Source: Arthrinium phaeospermum
Taxonomy: Eukaryota; Ascomycota; Sordariomycetes; Amphisphaeriales; Apiosporaceae
DNA length: 64,000 nucleotides
Assembly (NCBI GenBank): GCA_006503535.1
Contig: QYRS01000009.1
Coordinates: forward strand, 930,001-994,000
Direction of reading: 5' to 3'
The number at the start of each line of letters is the position of its first letter. Within the stretch, counting starts at the first letter, position 1. The position numbers and the translations under genes are program-made. This document shows, one piece after another, positions 23,396-35,192 of the stretch. The notes under the pieces were generated by a model. It did no database searches. It was not told the origin of the DNA and saw nothing but the letters and a program-made list of their open reading frames with translations.

Positions 23396-26184
23396 ATGGC
23401 CGAGGCTCTCGGCCTAGGCGCCAACGTCGTTGCCTTCGTCGTGGTAGCCGCCCAACTTGGAAAGAAGACCTCCGAGACACTCTCGGCGATTAAGGATGCA
23501 CCAGAGATCGTCAGAAGAGTGACCAGTCAGATCAACCAAGTGTACTGGATCCTGGAGGGCTTGAGGAACAATAAGGCCGCCCTCGATGACCCTGCTCTCG
23601 CTGGACATTTGCAAGTATGCTTTAACGAAATGAGCTCCGCAGCAGTGCTGGTCGAGAAATTGCAGCTGTCCCCGGCGGAGCGCCGCGCCGGGCGCTTATG
23701 GAAGAGACTGCGACATTATTGGGAGAAAAAGACCTGGAGAGGTTGAATAATCAACTAATAGGGGTTGAATCAAGTCTCAACTTGAGAATGCAAGGTGCTT
23801 CCATGTGAGTTACGCACGCCATGAGCAGATACGAAATAGGCCACTAATCATACTCTACCAGCACCATGGCGTATGATCTAAAGAGCGACTTCAAAATATT
23901 CAGCAATCAGATTGAAACTTTCAACCAGTCAGTCCAAATGCAAATGCTCTTGATTGCCTCTAAATGTGCTGGATCTAACAATTACATTCTTCGGGAGATG
24001 GGAAGACACTCTGAGAGATTTTGCACAAGACTCATCTCAGTTCACGACGACATCGAAAATCTCCAAAGTCTGTCGAAGGCCAAGGGAGATGAAATGCTGG
24101 GCCTGCTTACCCAGGTAAAAGATCTCCTAGTGGATGAAGGGCGGCGTGGAAATAAGGTACAAGACCTTGTCCCTGATGGAACCAGGTCTTGCAACGTCCA
24201 GGTCGGAGCCTCCAGTTTTCCCAAACATACCGATGTTGGGACTGAGATGGAACTCAGTGTGAAACGCCTGTGTGGACTCATCGCACTTAAGGAGCAGACT
24301 ATCAACACTTATAGGCAGGACCACGAGAATGGCGAAATCTTCGATTGGATCATTGACGACCTTCAGACCATTTTGAAGCATGCAGCGGAACAGGGACGAA
24401 GGTCTATTCATTTGGACTTTCAGTCTGTGTCTCGTGGTCAAATGACTGTCCGGGACAGCAAGTCCATTTTGAGGCGTTTTCAACGCGCGTTTGGACAACA
24501 AAAATTGCAGATCGACCAACGAGGTCAGTTTATATCCAGCCTCTTAGTGTAGCGCTAACATTGTGTAGCCACCAGGCAACGGAAGACACCCGGTATTATC
24601 ACGGAGACATCACGTTCTTACTGTAAGGTCAACATTGGTATCGGTACCATTACTCTGATGTTGGAAGAAAGACAACGTCCGTCCGATGGTGAACTCGGTA
24701 CACCATTTCCCTGCAAGGCCAGTTGTACCGACTATGCGATGGGGGTGACGTTCCTACCCGCTGATCCACAGCAATTTCATATGATCATCGCTAAGACCAT
24801 TCAAGAGGAGTGTACATTGGGAGGCATCACTTCCATTATTCGTTGTCTGTGAACCACGTCATCCCCAGTCACTCACGGGTGTTTCAAGTTGTGGAGCGTG
24901 GGTTGTTAGGGGAGCTGAAAGAAATGCTTGTAACTGGCAAGGCTTCACTGCGAGATCACGATGAGCATGGCGCTTCGTTACTCTTCGTGCGTACAGCGGC
25001 TTACCCAAGCTATAACTACGCAGTGATGTGCTAATAATTCTCCCACAGTTCTCGATGGAGCAGCCTAAAATTTGCAAATTTCTTATCGATGAGGGTCTGG
25101 ATGTAGACCACGTCGGCAGGTTTAGAGAAGTATTTCGCTATCATGATCGGTAAGAACGTATGCATCGTAACGCATTTCATCTTTATTGAGTAACCGCAAC
25201 GCAGGTGCGCCCTGCAGACAATAAGTCACGATGCAAATTGGTACCAGAAGTCCTTGGAGCCTCGCCAAGCCTGCCGACGCTTGATCCTAGAGGCAGGTGC
25301 TGACCCGACACTTTCCCCCGATTGGGAGTCTGTTGGCTCGTATTTCTATGATGCCACCTGCTTTGGCACTCCGGTAATATGTCATATTATGCACCCTTAA
25401 CGAAACGTTCCAGTGCGACGAGCCTAATCTGCCCAACTCCTAGGAGAGTATAATGCTGGCTTTTGATGCAACATTAACTGGTCACTTCGGCACGATCAAT
25501 ACGCGCTTCCCCGATGGTAACACGCCACTTCTAGCACACTGCAGAGGTGAAGGGGGTGGCTTTCACGTGGAGCAACTAAAGGCCCTGATACAACGAGGCG
25601 CGGATATCACTGCTCGCGGTCAGGGCGGACGTACTTGCTTACACTTCTGCATATGCAACTTGCAGTTCTATGTTGCACAAGAGATCGAAGCGATTCGATA
25701 TCTCATCCAGCAAGGGGCCGACCCAAAGGCGGTTGATGATGAAGGTCTTTCTGTCTCCACATATGCTTATAAGCGCCTATGTTTTACAGGTAGTCTGTTG
25801 GGACACTCAAGCTATGCTGGAGATCTTGAGGACGCTGTCCTTCAGAGCTGTGGCTACGACATTGGCGACTTTCGCTGTGGCCATAGCCAGAGGAAAGCAC
25901 GCTATGTGGATTTGTCCGATGGTGTCGGTAGGACGCTGAACTACGGACGAAGCGATTTTGAGGGCCTTTCGCGGGGGAGGGAACGACTCTGTCCCTATTG
26001 GGATGACCAACCTTGGCCCCGCGCTCTCGAACTGGATGCCGCTCAGTCTTGCCCACGTTGCGGCGGCATCTGCTTGGACAGCGACGAAGAATCAGACAGT
26101 GAGGATGACTCGGACAGTGAGACAGACCCCACGGAAGAAGGAGGGGCACTCTTGGCAAACAAGTGTGGCGGTGAAGTCGTTTAG
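23396..26184 (+). pseudogene. STAND-type N-terminal (PigL_N) ankyrin protein with two frameshifts
   Basis: The N-terminus from 23396 ('MAEALGLGANVVAFVVVA') is the fungal STAND N-terminal domain known as PigL_N. Later exons (23862-24523, from 24569 to 24986, 25049-25149, 25205-25373, 25444-26184) carry a linker, 'VNIGIGTITL', 'SRVFQVVERGLLGELKEML' and ankyrin-like units such as 'FLIDEGLDVDHVG' and 'ALIQRGADITARGQGGRTCLHF', ending in an acidic tail. All splice junctions keep frame except at two points. Near 23720-23730 the reading must move back one base at an AAAAA run to continue 'EKDLERLNNQL'. Near 24848 the frame ends at TGA and must shift to continue 'SVNHVIPSHSRVFQ'. Either the gene is decaying or the sequence lacks single bases at both places. 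No NACHT or NB-ARC P-loop is present, so it is a short ankyrin relative of NLR-like proteins. A role in non-self recognition is inference. Confidence 0.65.
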
Positions 26185-26294
26185 CTTATTATGTCACCCC
26201 TTTCGACTACCTATCGTATAATCAGCACGTGGATTAAGCTGTCAATCATTCTATCTAGCCAAACTATGCTCACTCATGATTTCTACAACCTCCC

Positions 26295-28235
26295 TTATCT
26301 ATCTTGTTCAAATATGCTTAGGCTCTTAATCATCCTGGTAAGCTCGCATACGATGGACTCATACACGGCCTGCTGCAGGCGAGGGCTTGCTAGGTTGTCC
26401 CCGTATCCAAAGTCGCAATCCAGGCACTTCTTAGTGAGCTGCTGGTACTTGGGGCCGAGGGCTGATGCCTGGGACGAAAGTTTGCGCACTTCCAGCACTT
26501 TGTCGGGTGATGTGGCACTGGACCAGGTCCCTATCTGGAGGAGGACAGTGCCCAAACTCCAAAGGGATACGTTGCGGATGCCATGCTCCAGTCTTGCATC
26601 CTCAAACGCAATGCTGAGGTTGTGTGGCCCTGGGGCACACTGCATCTCAATATCGGTATCGCCGCCCGCAAGTGATGGATCCAGTGCTGACCAGCTTGGG
26701 CCTCTGAAGTCGTAATCAACGTGCAGCGTGTCCAAGCTGGAGTCGAGACTATCCTCTAGCAAAAAATACGAGAAGTCGCGCAACCCAAAACAAGACCCTA
26801 ACCACTGCGTCGAGTGAAACTTCAAAACAGCAGCCACCACGTGACGCGCAAGCTTAAGCTGGCCGATGAACGTGAGCGCTCGGTCCATTGACAAGTCCAA
26901 AGCTTGTTCCAGTGACTTTGGATTTTCTGTATAGTGATCCTGTTCACTGTGACTCAGATGGATTGAATGCCTGAAAGTACCGTGCTGGGGAGGCGTGTCG
27001 ATGAATCCAAGGAATCTAGAGTCGTCCTGATTGTCATGGCTGGTCAATCTCCCACGAACCAAGGCTGTGCATATCCCGGTTTCTGCTAGATTCTGTGGAA
27101 TCACTTCCGCCGTCGGGGCTGGCTCTGGCGGAGAAGGGGGCCTGTGGGTGTCGGCGAAGTGCACTCGCCGCCGCTTCCGTTGAACATTATCAAGGTCTGG
27201 CGGAGATGGAGGGCGAGCGTTGATCCAATCAAGCACTTGAGACCGGATTTTTAACTTGAACCAACCCGAGGCGCTGAATGCAATTAATTGAGTGAGTAAA
27301 GCACATGATATTACTTTTTTTTTTTTTTTTTTGAATAAATAAGGAAAGGGTGACCCAAGTTGTTGATCCTTTATGACCAAAACACATAATGGCCATACTC
27401 ATGTCAGCAGTGTTGTTGACCAGGACTTTGGCATTGATAAACAGTCGGGCGCTGTGTTCCGACCCCGCCCCGCACGCTTCGGGCTGCTGTAGCCAGGCAG
27501 TCGCTAGCGCTAGGTGCAGCGCTTTGGAACTTCTTCGTACCGCGCCATATTCCTCATATTCGTCATCGGTGTACTCTTGAACTTGGACTGCTTGTTTAGC
27601 AGGTTTGTGCAATTCTTTGGATTGGTCTCGCAAGAGCCGCATATCGTTGTTCAAGTTTCGCAGCTGTGTGATCTTCTCTTCAAGGTCTGTTTTATTCAAT
27701 GCAACCTTGATCCGCTTCCGCAGCCGTCGCACCGTATCTCTTAGCGGTTCTCCCTACAAGATTGAGGCGCGATATGAGCATGTGCCTCCAATATTCTGTA
27801 GGTACCGGGCAAATATTTTGATTACTGCGGTCTACTTACCTTCTGTTGCTGAGACTCGATGTCGCCGAAGGGACAGAGCTCTTGTTGCAATTCAGCTACT
27901 GCGTCACTGATATCGTCGACGGTTTCGAGGTACGTCTCGTAGCTATCGCCCAAGTCCGTTTTAAGTGTGTCTTCGAGAATCTGACACGACCACTTCGGAT
28001 GGTTTGCAGTTACCAGCATCTGTTTGACCGTCTCGCTGTCATCAATTCCTGATCGAACAAGAAGATGCAGCTCGTGGTAGAAGAATCGCTTCTGGCATTC
28101 GACGCGCCTGTATATTCGCCGGACTTCGCGTGAGTAGTGGCGGAACGTCTTCAGCTTCTTGTGCAGAGAGATGTACGCCTTGACGGCGGCCCCCGCCAGA
28201 GGAAGGACTGCGAGAGTGAGAGACACTGGCTCCAT
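26295..28235 (-). CDS. DUF7580-like fungal protein
   Basis: Three exons on the minus strand (28235-27840, 27753-27355, 27254-26295) join in phase 0 to give 584 residues. The start 'MEPVSLTLAVLPLAGAAVKAY' is a hydrophobic helix common at the head of fungal HeLo/STAND-like proteins, followed by a basic helical region and 'RRSSKALHLALATAW'. The middle has a proline-rich linker with 'VHFADTHRPP', and the C-terminal half carries 'SLGTVLLQIG' and 'LTKKCLDCDFG', a layout I know from uncharacterised DUF7580 proteins. The second intron contains an A18 run and needs an AAG acceptor at 27255. It is the choice that restores 'TTW' followed by 'LKIRSQVLDW' in frame, but this border is the least certain. 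Function is unknown. The company of a PigL_N protein and a C2H2 protein suggests an incompatibility or immunity-like locus. Confidence 0.72.
27315..27332. repeat. T18 homopolymer inside an intron of the DUF7580-like gene
   Basis: Eighteen thymines on the plus strand read as poly-A in the transcript of the minus-strand gene. The run lies inside the deduced second intron (27255-27354). Confidence 0.8.
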
Positions 28236-28609
28236 AATGCATTGAAGTATGTTTATCAGCGGGAGAGAGACGGACTGCCAGAGGTGATGGATATAATTAG
28301 TCGTAAATGGGGGTGCCTTCTAACTAGAAGAAACTAATATCACGAATGAATCCCAGTGACCCCTCTTCTGTTCTGCATCTGGCTGATGCACTAGGAACGC
28401 CATTTTCACATTCTCTGCTAGGTCGGGCGATACTAACGCATGTAGTGCAGCCACACTGGCATACCGGTCGGGCGACGCTGATGCATGTAATTAATGCGGT
28501 CAGGCTGAATCGATGATCAGGCTGGGCTGGCTCTGGAAATACTCCCAAATCCTTTTTTCTCCGGCTGCTACCGTAAGACCTGATCCAGTTCTTCTCAAAT
28601 TTGCCAAAC
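28236..28609. other. Divergent intergenic region
   Basis: The 374 bases between the DUF7580-like and C2H2 genes hold no gene that I can support. They include imperfect repeats of a 'GGTCGGGCGA..CTAA/TGCATGTA' word at about 28420-28490. Confidence 0.35.
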
Positions 28610-30536
28610 ATGACGGAACTCGAAGAAAAAGGTCGTAGCAAGGCCGACGCCCATATTCAACAATTGATGCAGACGTCTCAGCAGTTCGAGGCACTCGGAG
28701 AGCCGAACATACCACATAACAACAATAGCCTGGCCCAGCTTTGTACCAGCGTTGTTGAGCTTTTCGTTCGGCTCGTTAGGATCGCGCGAAGTAGCAACGA
28801 TCTCAACATTGCCAGACCGGATAGTATTAGCCTTGAACGGAGCGCATCGCGTCTCAAGCTTTGGTCGGATGGGCATGGCGTTGCCAGTGGCGATCTTAAT
28901 CATGTGTTCGACTCTTCTTCGACAGTACGGCAAACGACCACAAGAGCCCTCTCAAGTATTGCCGAAACACTCATTGCAAGTACGTTGTAGGCTTGATCAC
29001 ACGCTCCAAACTTCCGTTCCTGTGTTGCCGGTGCAAATTGCTCATAATTGGCTGACGGTGAGCACAGGGCTAATACCAGAGCTGACCGGCAAGACGATCG
29101 AATACTGCGATCAAGCAATCTATAACCTTGCTCTAGAGGTCCAACATATCGTGTTGAACGTCGAAATCGAGGACGTCGAGTCGATCAATACCAGCGACAG
29201 CTCCCGCTTCTCCGAAGATGGACTTTACGAAATCACAGAGGATCTGCACACTGATACAATGTATCTGGTAGATCTAGATCCTCTGCTGGCAGATCCCGTG
29301 CTCGATTCGATCACAGAACTAGCAGCGCCACACGATGTCTCAACTGAATGGAGTCCTTTCCAGCAATTCTGTGACATGGTTAGAACCCGCTATCCGGAAG
29401 CCGACAAGGCACTTGTGTCCAAATTGGGTATGATCAATTACGAACGATATATCAGGTGTCAACAAGAACGAGAATCCAGAGAGCTCTGTACTTCCAGCGA
29501 TGGAGACGAAGTCACGTTACCTCCCGAGGGTTCGAAGTTCCACGACTCGGGCATCGGGTCTAGCCTCCCACCTGCATCGTCCTATGCACAGACTGTCATG
29601 TCCTATGGAGGCGGGAGTGGTGGTTCTGTACGCGTCCCTCCACTATCAGCTGAAGCGAAATCTGGCCAGCCCTTCCAATGCCTCGCCTGTGGTCAAACCA
29701 TTAAAGCAAGGCAAAACTCGGAATGGAAGAAACATCTCTATGCAGATCTTTGTCCGTGGGTGTGTGTTGATCCATCTTGCGCCCAAGGCAACTTTTACTT
29801 CGCATCCCGCGACGACTGGATACACCATTTGACTACCGAGCATCGCTTGGGGCCAGATTGGGCATCGTTCAGATGCCCCTTGTGCATCAATGAAACTGGT
29901 AATGGCAAATTGACAATTATCGGACACATTGCTTCCCACCTTGAGGAGATATCTCTAGCGGCCATCCCGCCTGACTTCGAAGACGATGAAAGTGTATTTG
30001 ACGAGTCATCACAAACTACATCCGAGTCCAAAGCGGCGCACGAGGGGGTCACTCATGATTCCAACTTCGATCTTCTTTACAACTACACCCAGACCTCTCA
30101 GCTGCCTACACCCTCGTTGTATAAGGCTCAACAGAACCGCCAATATATTTGCACAGTTACAGATTGTGGAAGATGTTTCAAAAAGTCGAATGACTTTAAG
30201 CGGCATCTTATCACTGTCCACAGCCACAGGACGAGGGATAGGGCGGAGAAAAAGTTCATGTGCGTGTGCGGATATACCAACGTGCGTAAAGATAATTATC
30301 TACGGCACCACCACGGGGGAAGGGGTCAACGTTCACAATGTCCAAAGGTTACAGGACAAGGGCCTTCCGAGTCCCTCTTCATGTGCTATTGTTCAGCCAG
30401 CGACTCTTCTGTATCGGCGCACCTACGACACGTCACAGGTTGCACCTTTGGACATTATGGTCCTCCCGGTAGACCTCGACGTAGCCCAGATGCACTTCCA
30501 GACAGTTCGGGAACTTCAGGCACTAAAATGGGTTGA
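28610..30536 (+). CDS. Multi-C2H2 zinc-finger protein
   Basis: Two exons (28610-28979 and 29068-30536) give 612 residues. The N-terminal half is helical without a recognised domain. The C-terminal half holds a series of Cys/His pairs: 'CLACGQTIKAR' with a following His, 'CVDPSCAQG' with 'WIHHLTTEH', 'CPLCINE' with 'GHIASH', the classical finger 'CTVTDCGRCF' with 'HLITVH', and a final 'CVCGYTNVR' with His residues. This arrangement is that of the large fungal family with acuF-like C2H2 fingers, whose members often sit beside STAND genes. Nucleic-acid binding in the nucleus is likely for the classical finger; the other fingers may bind protein. The start at 28610 is the first Met in frame with good context. 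A partner role to the neighbouring STAND/DUF7580 genes is inferred only from location. Confidence 0.78.
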
Positions 30537-32169
30537 GATCTTGAACAGGTGCTTATCATTGCGTGATAAGACATCTGATAATGAGAGCATGATTTCTTAG
30601 GACCTATTTCAACGTCTATGGGCTTTTCGGCTGTCTTCATGTAGATTTCGTTATCATAAGGCAAGTAGAATTCTACATAGTACTAGTCATGTACTTCCAC
30701 TCACGGCAACATCCGACCCTTTAGTCAACACAGTAGCTAGCTACACAGACCTCATAGTAGACCCCAGCAGCTGCTGGAACGGGCAGCCCAAACCAGACTA
30801 CTTAAACTTCCAGATTCCCGTTCGAGTCCAAGTTATACTATCTGATAAGTATTTAGAAATTGAGGGGCCACTGAACTCCAATTTGTGGATTATCATCAAA
30901 AGGGTAGTCTTAAACGCCAGATTGTGTTTCTTATTGATGATATTTTTGGGTGTTGTTTAGAATAACATGTAGGTGTACTCGGCCAGAGACTCCATGGTCG
31001 TGACGCTTTGGATCCAGGGTTGAGTCAAGAGTCGCGGTGGATGGTCTCTCTAGTCCAGGGCAACAGGGTAGTTGGCTTCGTTATCCTGCCGCACGTCTTT
31101 CGGTGGCACCGACGGGGCTGGAATCATGACAATGCCACGTCAGATTGTGATCGGGGACTGAAAGGAAGATGGTACAAATTATGGGGACTGGAGGAAGTTA
31201 TGGGGGCCTTGATTTGCCTGACGACAGACATAAAAAGTAGTCGACTAGAAGAACAACCCGTCAAGGTGAAAGATCAGGCGTTTATTTGGAAGCTCTATGT
31301 TTGAAGCAGAGGCCAAAGGGTTTGCCGGGGTTGGGTTTGTTGCGAGGCTCAAGCTTTGGCTAAGATGCGAAAAATGCAGAACGATTGGCATTGTAGGCTA
31401 GCAGAGTACCGGTCAGTATGTACCACCGTATTCTTCTGCAATGTCACGCAAGCCACAGTGAATAGCTACACATCGGACCGGCCGGAGGTTAACTTGCACG
31501 GTGCCGGGACTAAGGCTCCGTAAATCGGGGCGGGGCAACATGCATCAGATGAAGCAGCATGTCCGGCGTGCTTGTTGTCAACCCAGATTACCCCCCGGCT
31601 ACCCTATCTCTACAGCTGCAACTGGTCCCATCTTCCGGCTAAGTGAAGTTTCGAGTTGCCCAGAAAGCCAAATGAGAGTTTCACTGTGATTATACATATT
31701 GGTTCCACGGTTCAACGGGGTCTGTGTTCATTTTACACAGTGAGGCCACCCCACGACATGGATACCGCATCAGACCGACGATCTGGGTTATTCGTCTTGC
31801 ATCGCCTCTTGTGCAATAGAATATGCCCTTTCGTTCATGATTTCATGTTCATTACCCGGCCAGTCCAGCAGAACTATAAGAAGCCGCCATGGTAATCGTC
31901 TTGATACTCCTGCAAACGCCAATATTACCACGGATTGGCAAAAGCTTAATGGCACTGTTCATTGATAAAGGACGAAATGGTACCTTTCTCCGATGAAGAT
32001 GAAGGTGCACTGAGTTTCTTCGTGTAAAATTTATATTTCTATCATGTTGTACTTTCTCCCTCCCACATCTGTTTCCACGCAAATGTTGACTATACCACGG
32101 CAACATCCCTTTTCCCTTACCATTCTCCTATAGCGGCGCACGTCCCCAGCTCTTTGCACTCAACCCGCC
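30537..32169. other. Long intergenic region
   Basis: About 1.6 kb, richer in A and T than its surroundings, with no frame showing family resemblance or codon pattern. Short frames such as 31008-31304 look random. No RNA gene was recognised. Confidence 0.4.
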
Positions 32170-32931
32170 ATGGCTTCTACCATTAGCCACACGGACAAGA
32201 CAATACTCCATTTCCCCCCAGAGATTCGCAACCAGATATGGGGCCTCGTCGTTAAACGCGAAAAACTCGTCCACTTCCGACTTCCCTCGGCCACCAACGC
32301 TCAAGCTCACGGCAAAGTGAGCATATACCAGGTGAACCACGAAGCCGCATTCACCAGCTTTGTCCGCTCGCTCGACATCACCAATCCTGACAGCCTTGCC
32401 TCGACTAGCAATGCCATATTTGCGGTCAACCGTCAAGTGCATGCCGAGGCCCGGGCGGTCTTCTTCTCCGTCAACAAGTTCCTCATCACCGATAAGGGCG
32501 ACGGGTGGCGCTTGCTAGTAAGCCTCAGCCACCACGTGGGGGATCTGCAACTCGGCCCAGTGATCTGCTGGCTCGATAATCGTCAAGCGGCCTCGCGGTG
32601 GGGGATGCTGCTCCATCTCCTGAAATTCAGGACGGAGTACCATGCGGGGCCTAGGAAGCCGCTCAAGTTGTATTTCGAGACGCCGAGGACCCCTGAAGGG
32701 ATGCAGGAATGGGAGCAAGAGTTTTGGATCAAGAAAGCCGTCAAGTTCCGGGTGGCCACGGAGGGTGATGAAGGACACACCCATCTCCGTGAGGTACCTA
32801 CAACTCCGCTGGGCAGGCTGGTACAGATGCCATCCATTGAAGAAGGCGGGCTCTCTCTGGTTCAGTTCGCTTCTTGTTTGTTCCAGACGGAAATCGGGTT
32901 CTTCGATACGTTGGCTCATATTCCCTACTAG
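32170..32931 (+). CDS. 2EXR/F-box-like domain protein
   Basis: This single-exon gene encodes 253 residues. It begins with 'LHFPPEIRNQIWGLVV', the signature opening of the fungal 2EXR domain, and continues with 'AVNRQVHAEARAVFFSVNKF', the second hallmark block. Such proteins are numerous in Pezizomycotina; the domain is related to the F-box region and is thought to mediate protein contacts. Nothing in the sequence tells its partner. It stands alone, with long spacers on both sides. The start has an A-rich, purine-containing context and lies just before the domain. Confidence 0.8.
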   Translation: MASTISHTDKTILHFPPEIRNQIWGLVVKREKLVHFRLPSATNAQAHGKVSIYQVNHEAAFTSFVRSLDITNPDSLASTSNAIFAVNRQVHAEARAVFFSVNKFLITDKGDGWRLLVSLSHHVGDLQLGPVICWLDNRQAASRWGMLLHLLKFRTEYHAGPRKPLKLYFETPRTPEGMQEWEQEFWIKKAVKFRVATEGDEGHTHLREVPTTPLGRLVQMPSIEEGGLSLVQFASCLFQTEIGFFDTLAHIPY

Positions 32932-33364
32932 TATGAAGTTGGAAGGCCGAGGAGGGACGACGATGGGACCGACAGTTGCCCGGCCACACATGGCTATTTT
33001 CAACCGCACGATATATAATTCTATGACATGAAGTTTTAGTTATGGTTGACTCCCACTCTGATTGATTGGAAAGAAGCTGTTGTTTTGGCGGGGATGCAGA
33101 CAAGTACAGTTGTCCAAGCTCTACCTACATAGGTAGCTTACTTACACAAGGATGGAGCAAACTCAAGGTGGCAACCAAGATACAGTTGCATTCAATTGAG
33201 GTGCATTCAATTGAGGTAAGTAATAAACCTGATAAGCAGCACCAAACCAGTGGTAAACAAATCTCTTGCATTTGAAATTGATTGCCCGCTCCAACACTTA
33301 GTTGGGATCCATTTTCGCGTGAAACCCCGCGTGTCGTTGAAACCTACGCCATTCACGATCAAAG
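32932..33364. other. Intergenic region with short tandem repeat
   Basis: No gene is seen. A 15-base unit (TGCATTCAATTGAGG) is duplicated head to tail at 33187-33216. Confidence 0.5.
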
Positions 33365-34489
33365 ATGGCTACCAACACCGACCGCCGCCGCCTTCGCTTG
33401 GAGTGGCCCATGCTCCAAGATGTGGGACGAAACGATCTCTCGGGCGTTCATGTTGCTCTGGTCGTCATCCGGCACATTTACTCGTTCCCCGAGGATCTCC
33501 CCGACTACGCGACCGAGCCGACGCCAGTACTCCGAGCGGCGCGCATGCTGTTCGACAAGAACGATCGCGACTCGTACTACGAGGCCCTGTATCTCAAGAG
33601 CAAAGCAGTCGCCGAGCTGTTGGCGGCCCCAGACACGCCTGCTGTCGAGATTTTCGGCTCCAAGCTCCTGTCTGACAATCTGTGGTCCCGTGAAGTCTTC
33701 CACCTTCGGCAAACAGTTGGTTTCATTCGCACCATCGACCGTGATCACCCCCGAGCATGGCAGAGTGCCGAGCCCACCAGTCTCTCGCAAATGATCTACG
33801 AGAGCCTGATACAATACAACGGCGAAACCAGTCTTTCTGAGTGCGTGGACAACCAGTGTGGCGTTTTCACGCTGCCCGGTACCAACCAGGAATGGCTCCG
33901 CAGGGCACGACTCGAACTCTTCATCAGAGTCCATTACAAGCCCGAAAAGGGCAAGTCCCGCACCTTTCAGGAGCTTCGGAAGTTCACGACGACCGTCATT
34001 TCAGTGACTTTCCCAGACCCAACGACCCGCGTCAGCCGCTGGGACAAGGTGTCGAAGACCTACAACATCATCGCGGCGGTCCGTTTGAGGAAGCCCGGCT
34101 CTGGCGAAAGGGACATTGTTCGCACCTACAACGACATTGGGATCTACATTCAGCCTCCGAAAGACGCCGCATCGATTCTCGACGACACGGTGCGCATGGG
34201 CGAGGACGACCACGAATGGATGCTGTTCTACGCCAAGTCCGGCGATGCGGGACCCTGCCTCGTCCCCGAGGAGCGGTTCAAAGAGGTCATAACCATGACC
34301 CCGGCTACTGCCCGCAACATCAATCGCCTGAAATCCGGCTGGATGGGCACGGGAGACCGCACCGCTATGTTTCCGAAGGAGCCCTCTTTGGTCAACCCAA
34401 GCGACTCGACCGCTTCATCAGAGAATGCCGCCTCGCCAGCATCCACTGGGCCAACGCAGCCCGTCATCCCGCACCATCCTACATCTTAA
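33365..34489 (+). CDS. Orphan fungal protein of 374 residues
   Basis: A single open frame with strong codon bias encodes 374 residues that I do not recognise. The protein is soluble, without a signal peptide or membrane segment. It has an acidic and aromatic mix ('YSFPEDLPDY', 'DNLWSREVFHLRQTVGFIR'), a C-terminal beta-rich portion ('DIGIYIQPPKDAA', 'HEWMLFYAKSG') and a Ser/Thr/Pro-rich tail likely to be disordered. Two Cys lie close together in 'SECVDNQCGVF'. It is flanked by the 2EXR gene and the zinc-knuckle gene, all on the same strand, but spacing is too wide to imply joint control. Reality as a gene is supported by length, absence of stops and the GC-rich third positions compared with its flanks. 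Confidence 0.75.
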   Translation: MATNTDRRRLRLEWPMLQDVGRNDLSGVHVALVVIRHIYSFPEDLPDYATEPTPVLRAARMLFDKNDRDSYYEALYLKSKAVAELLAAPDTPAVEIFGSKLLSDNLWSREVFHLRQTVGFIRTIDRDHPRAWQSAEPTSLSQMIYESLIQYNGETSLSECVDNQCGVFTLPGTNQEWLRRARLELFIRVHYKPEKGKSRTFQELRKFTTTVISVTFPDPTTRVSRWDKVSKTYNIIAAVRLRKPGSGERDIVRTYNDIGIYIQPPKDAASILDDTVRMGEDDHEWMLFYAKSGDAGPCLVPEERFKEVITMTPATARNINRLKSGWMGTGDRTAMFPKEPSLVNPSDSTASSENAASPASTGPTQPVIPHHPTS

Positions 34490-35192
34490 ACGGCCGAACG
34501 CCATGATCAAAAGGCATCAACACCGGCTGAGGAGTCTACAGCTCGGTACGGTAATTTGCTGGCTTGGCTTTATAAGCATTAAGAAACTTGTCGGTAGGGA
34601 TCGCTATTCTGTGGAATATAAGATGGGTTGATCTTTGATATTAAGCCTAGCTACGTAACGCGATTAATAAAATTGCCAAGCATAAAATTTATGTCCATTG
34701 ACAGAACCTATGAAGAATCCCCGAACTTGGTGGGGCAGACGTGAGATGACAACAATTATGTAAATAGGCCGTGCTAGCTCGCCCTTCCCGAAGATACCAA
34801 AGGTGGGGCTCATCAGAACAACTGCTCTTGTGAAGACATCCCCAGCAGTAATTGTTAGTTGACCTACCTGCGTTCTGCCTGTGCTCTGGACGTATTTGCA
34901 CGCTCCCTCCTTCCAGGTTCTCTCTTCTCTGCTAGCAACAAGCACAAACACACCCCGCACGAACATACATGTTCCCGTTTCCTCCCACTGTCCCTTTCTA
35001 TTTCACCTAGGTATTCTTCTCGCGCGTCATACATACATCCAAGGTACGTAATCACCTACATTTTACTCACTCGCACACGCACACACACAGAAAATAAACA
35101 ATCGCCAATCTGTTTAATTTTCACAAAACGATCTCTCCGTCCAGGGAATCGATTTGAACTTGTTTGGCAGCAACTTCGACATCAGCAACAAG
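34490..35192 (+). other. Intergenic region and probable 5' leader of zinc-knuckle gene
   Basis: No gene is seen. A possible 5' untranslated intron runs from a GTACGT donor at about 35043 to a CCAG acceptor at about 35144. A short CA/CACACA-rich stretch lies at about 35075-35090. Confidence 0.35.

Noticed and set aside
30815..30845. GTTCGAGTCC word, possible tRNA T loop
   Set aside because: No matching stems or anticodon arm in the surrounding sequence.
31008..31304. 98-codon plus-strand open frame
   Set aside because: AT-rich setting, no family resemblance and no splice partners.
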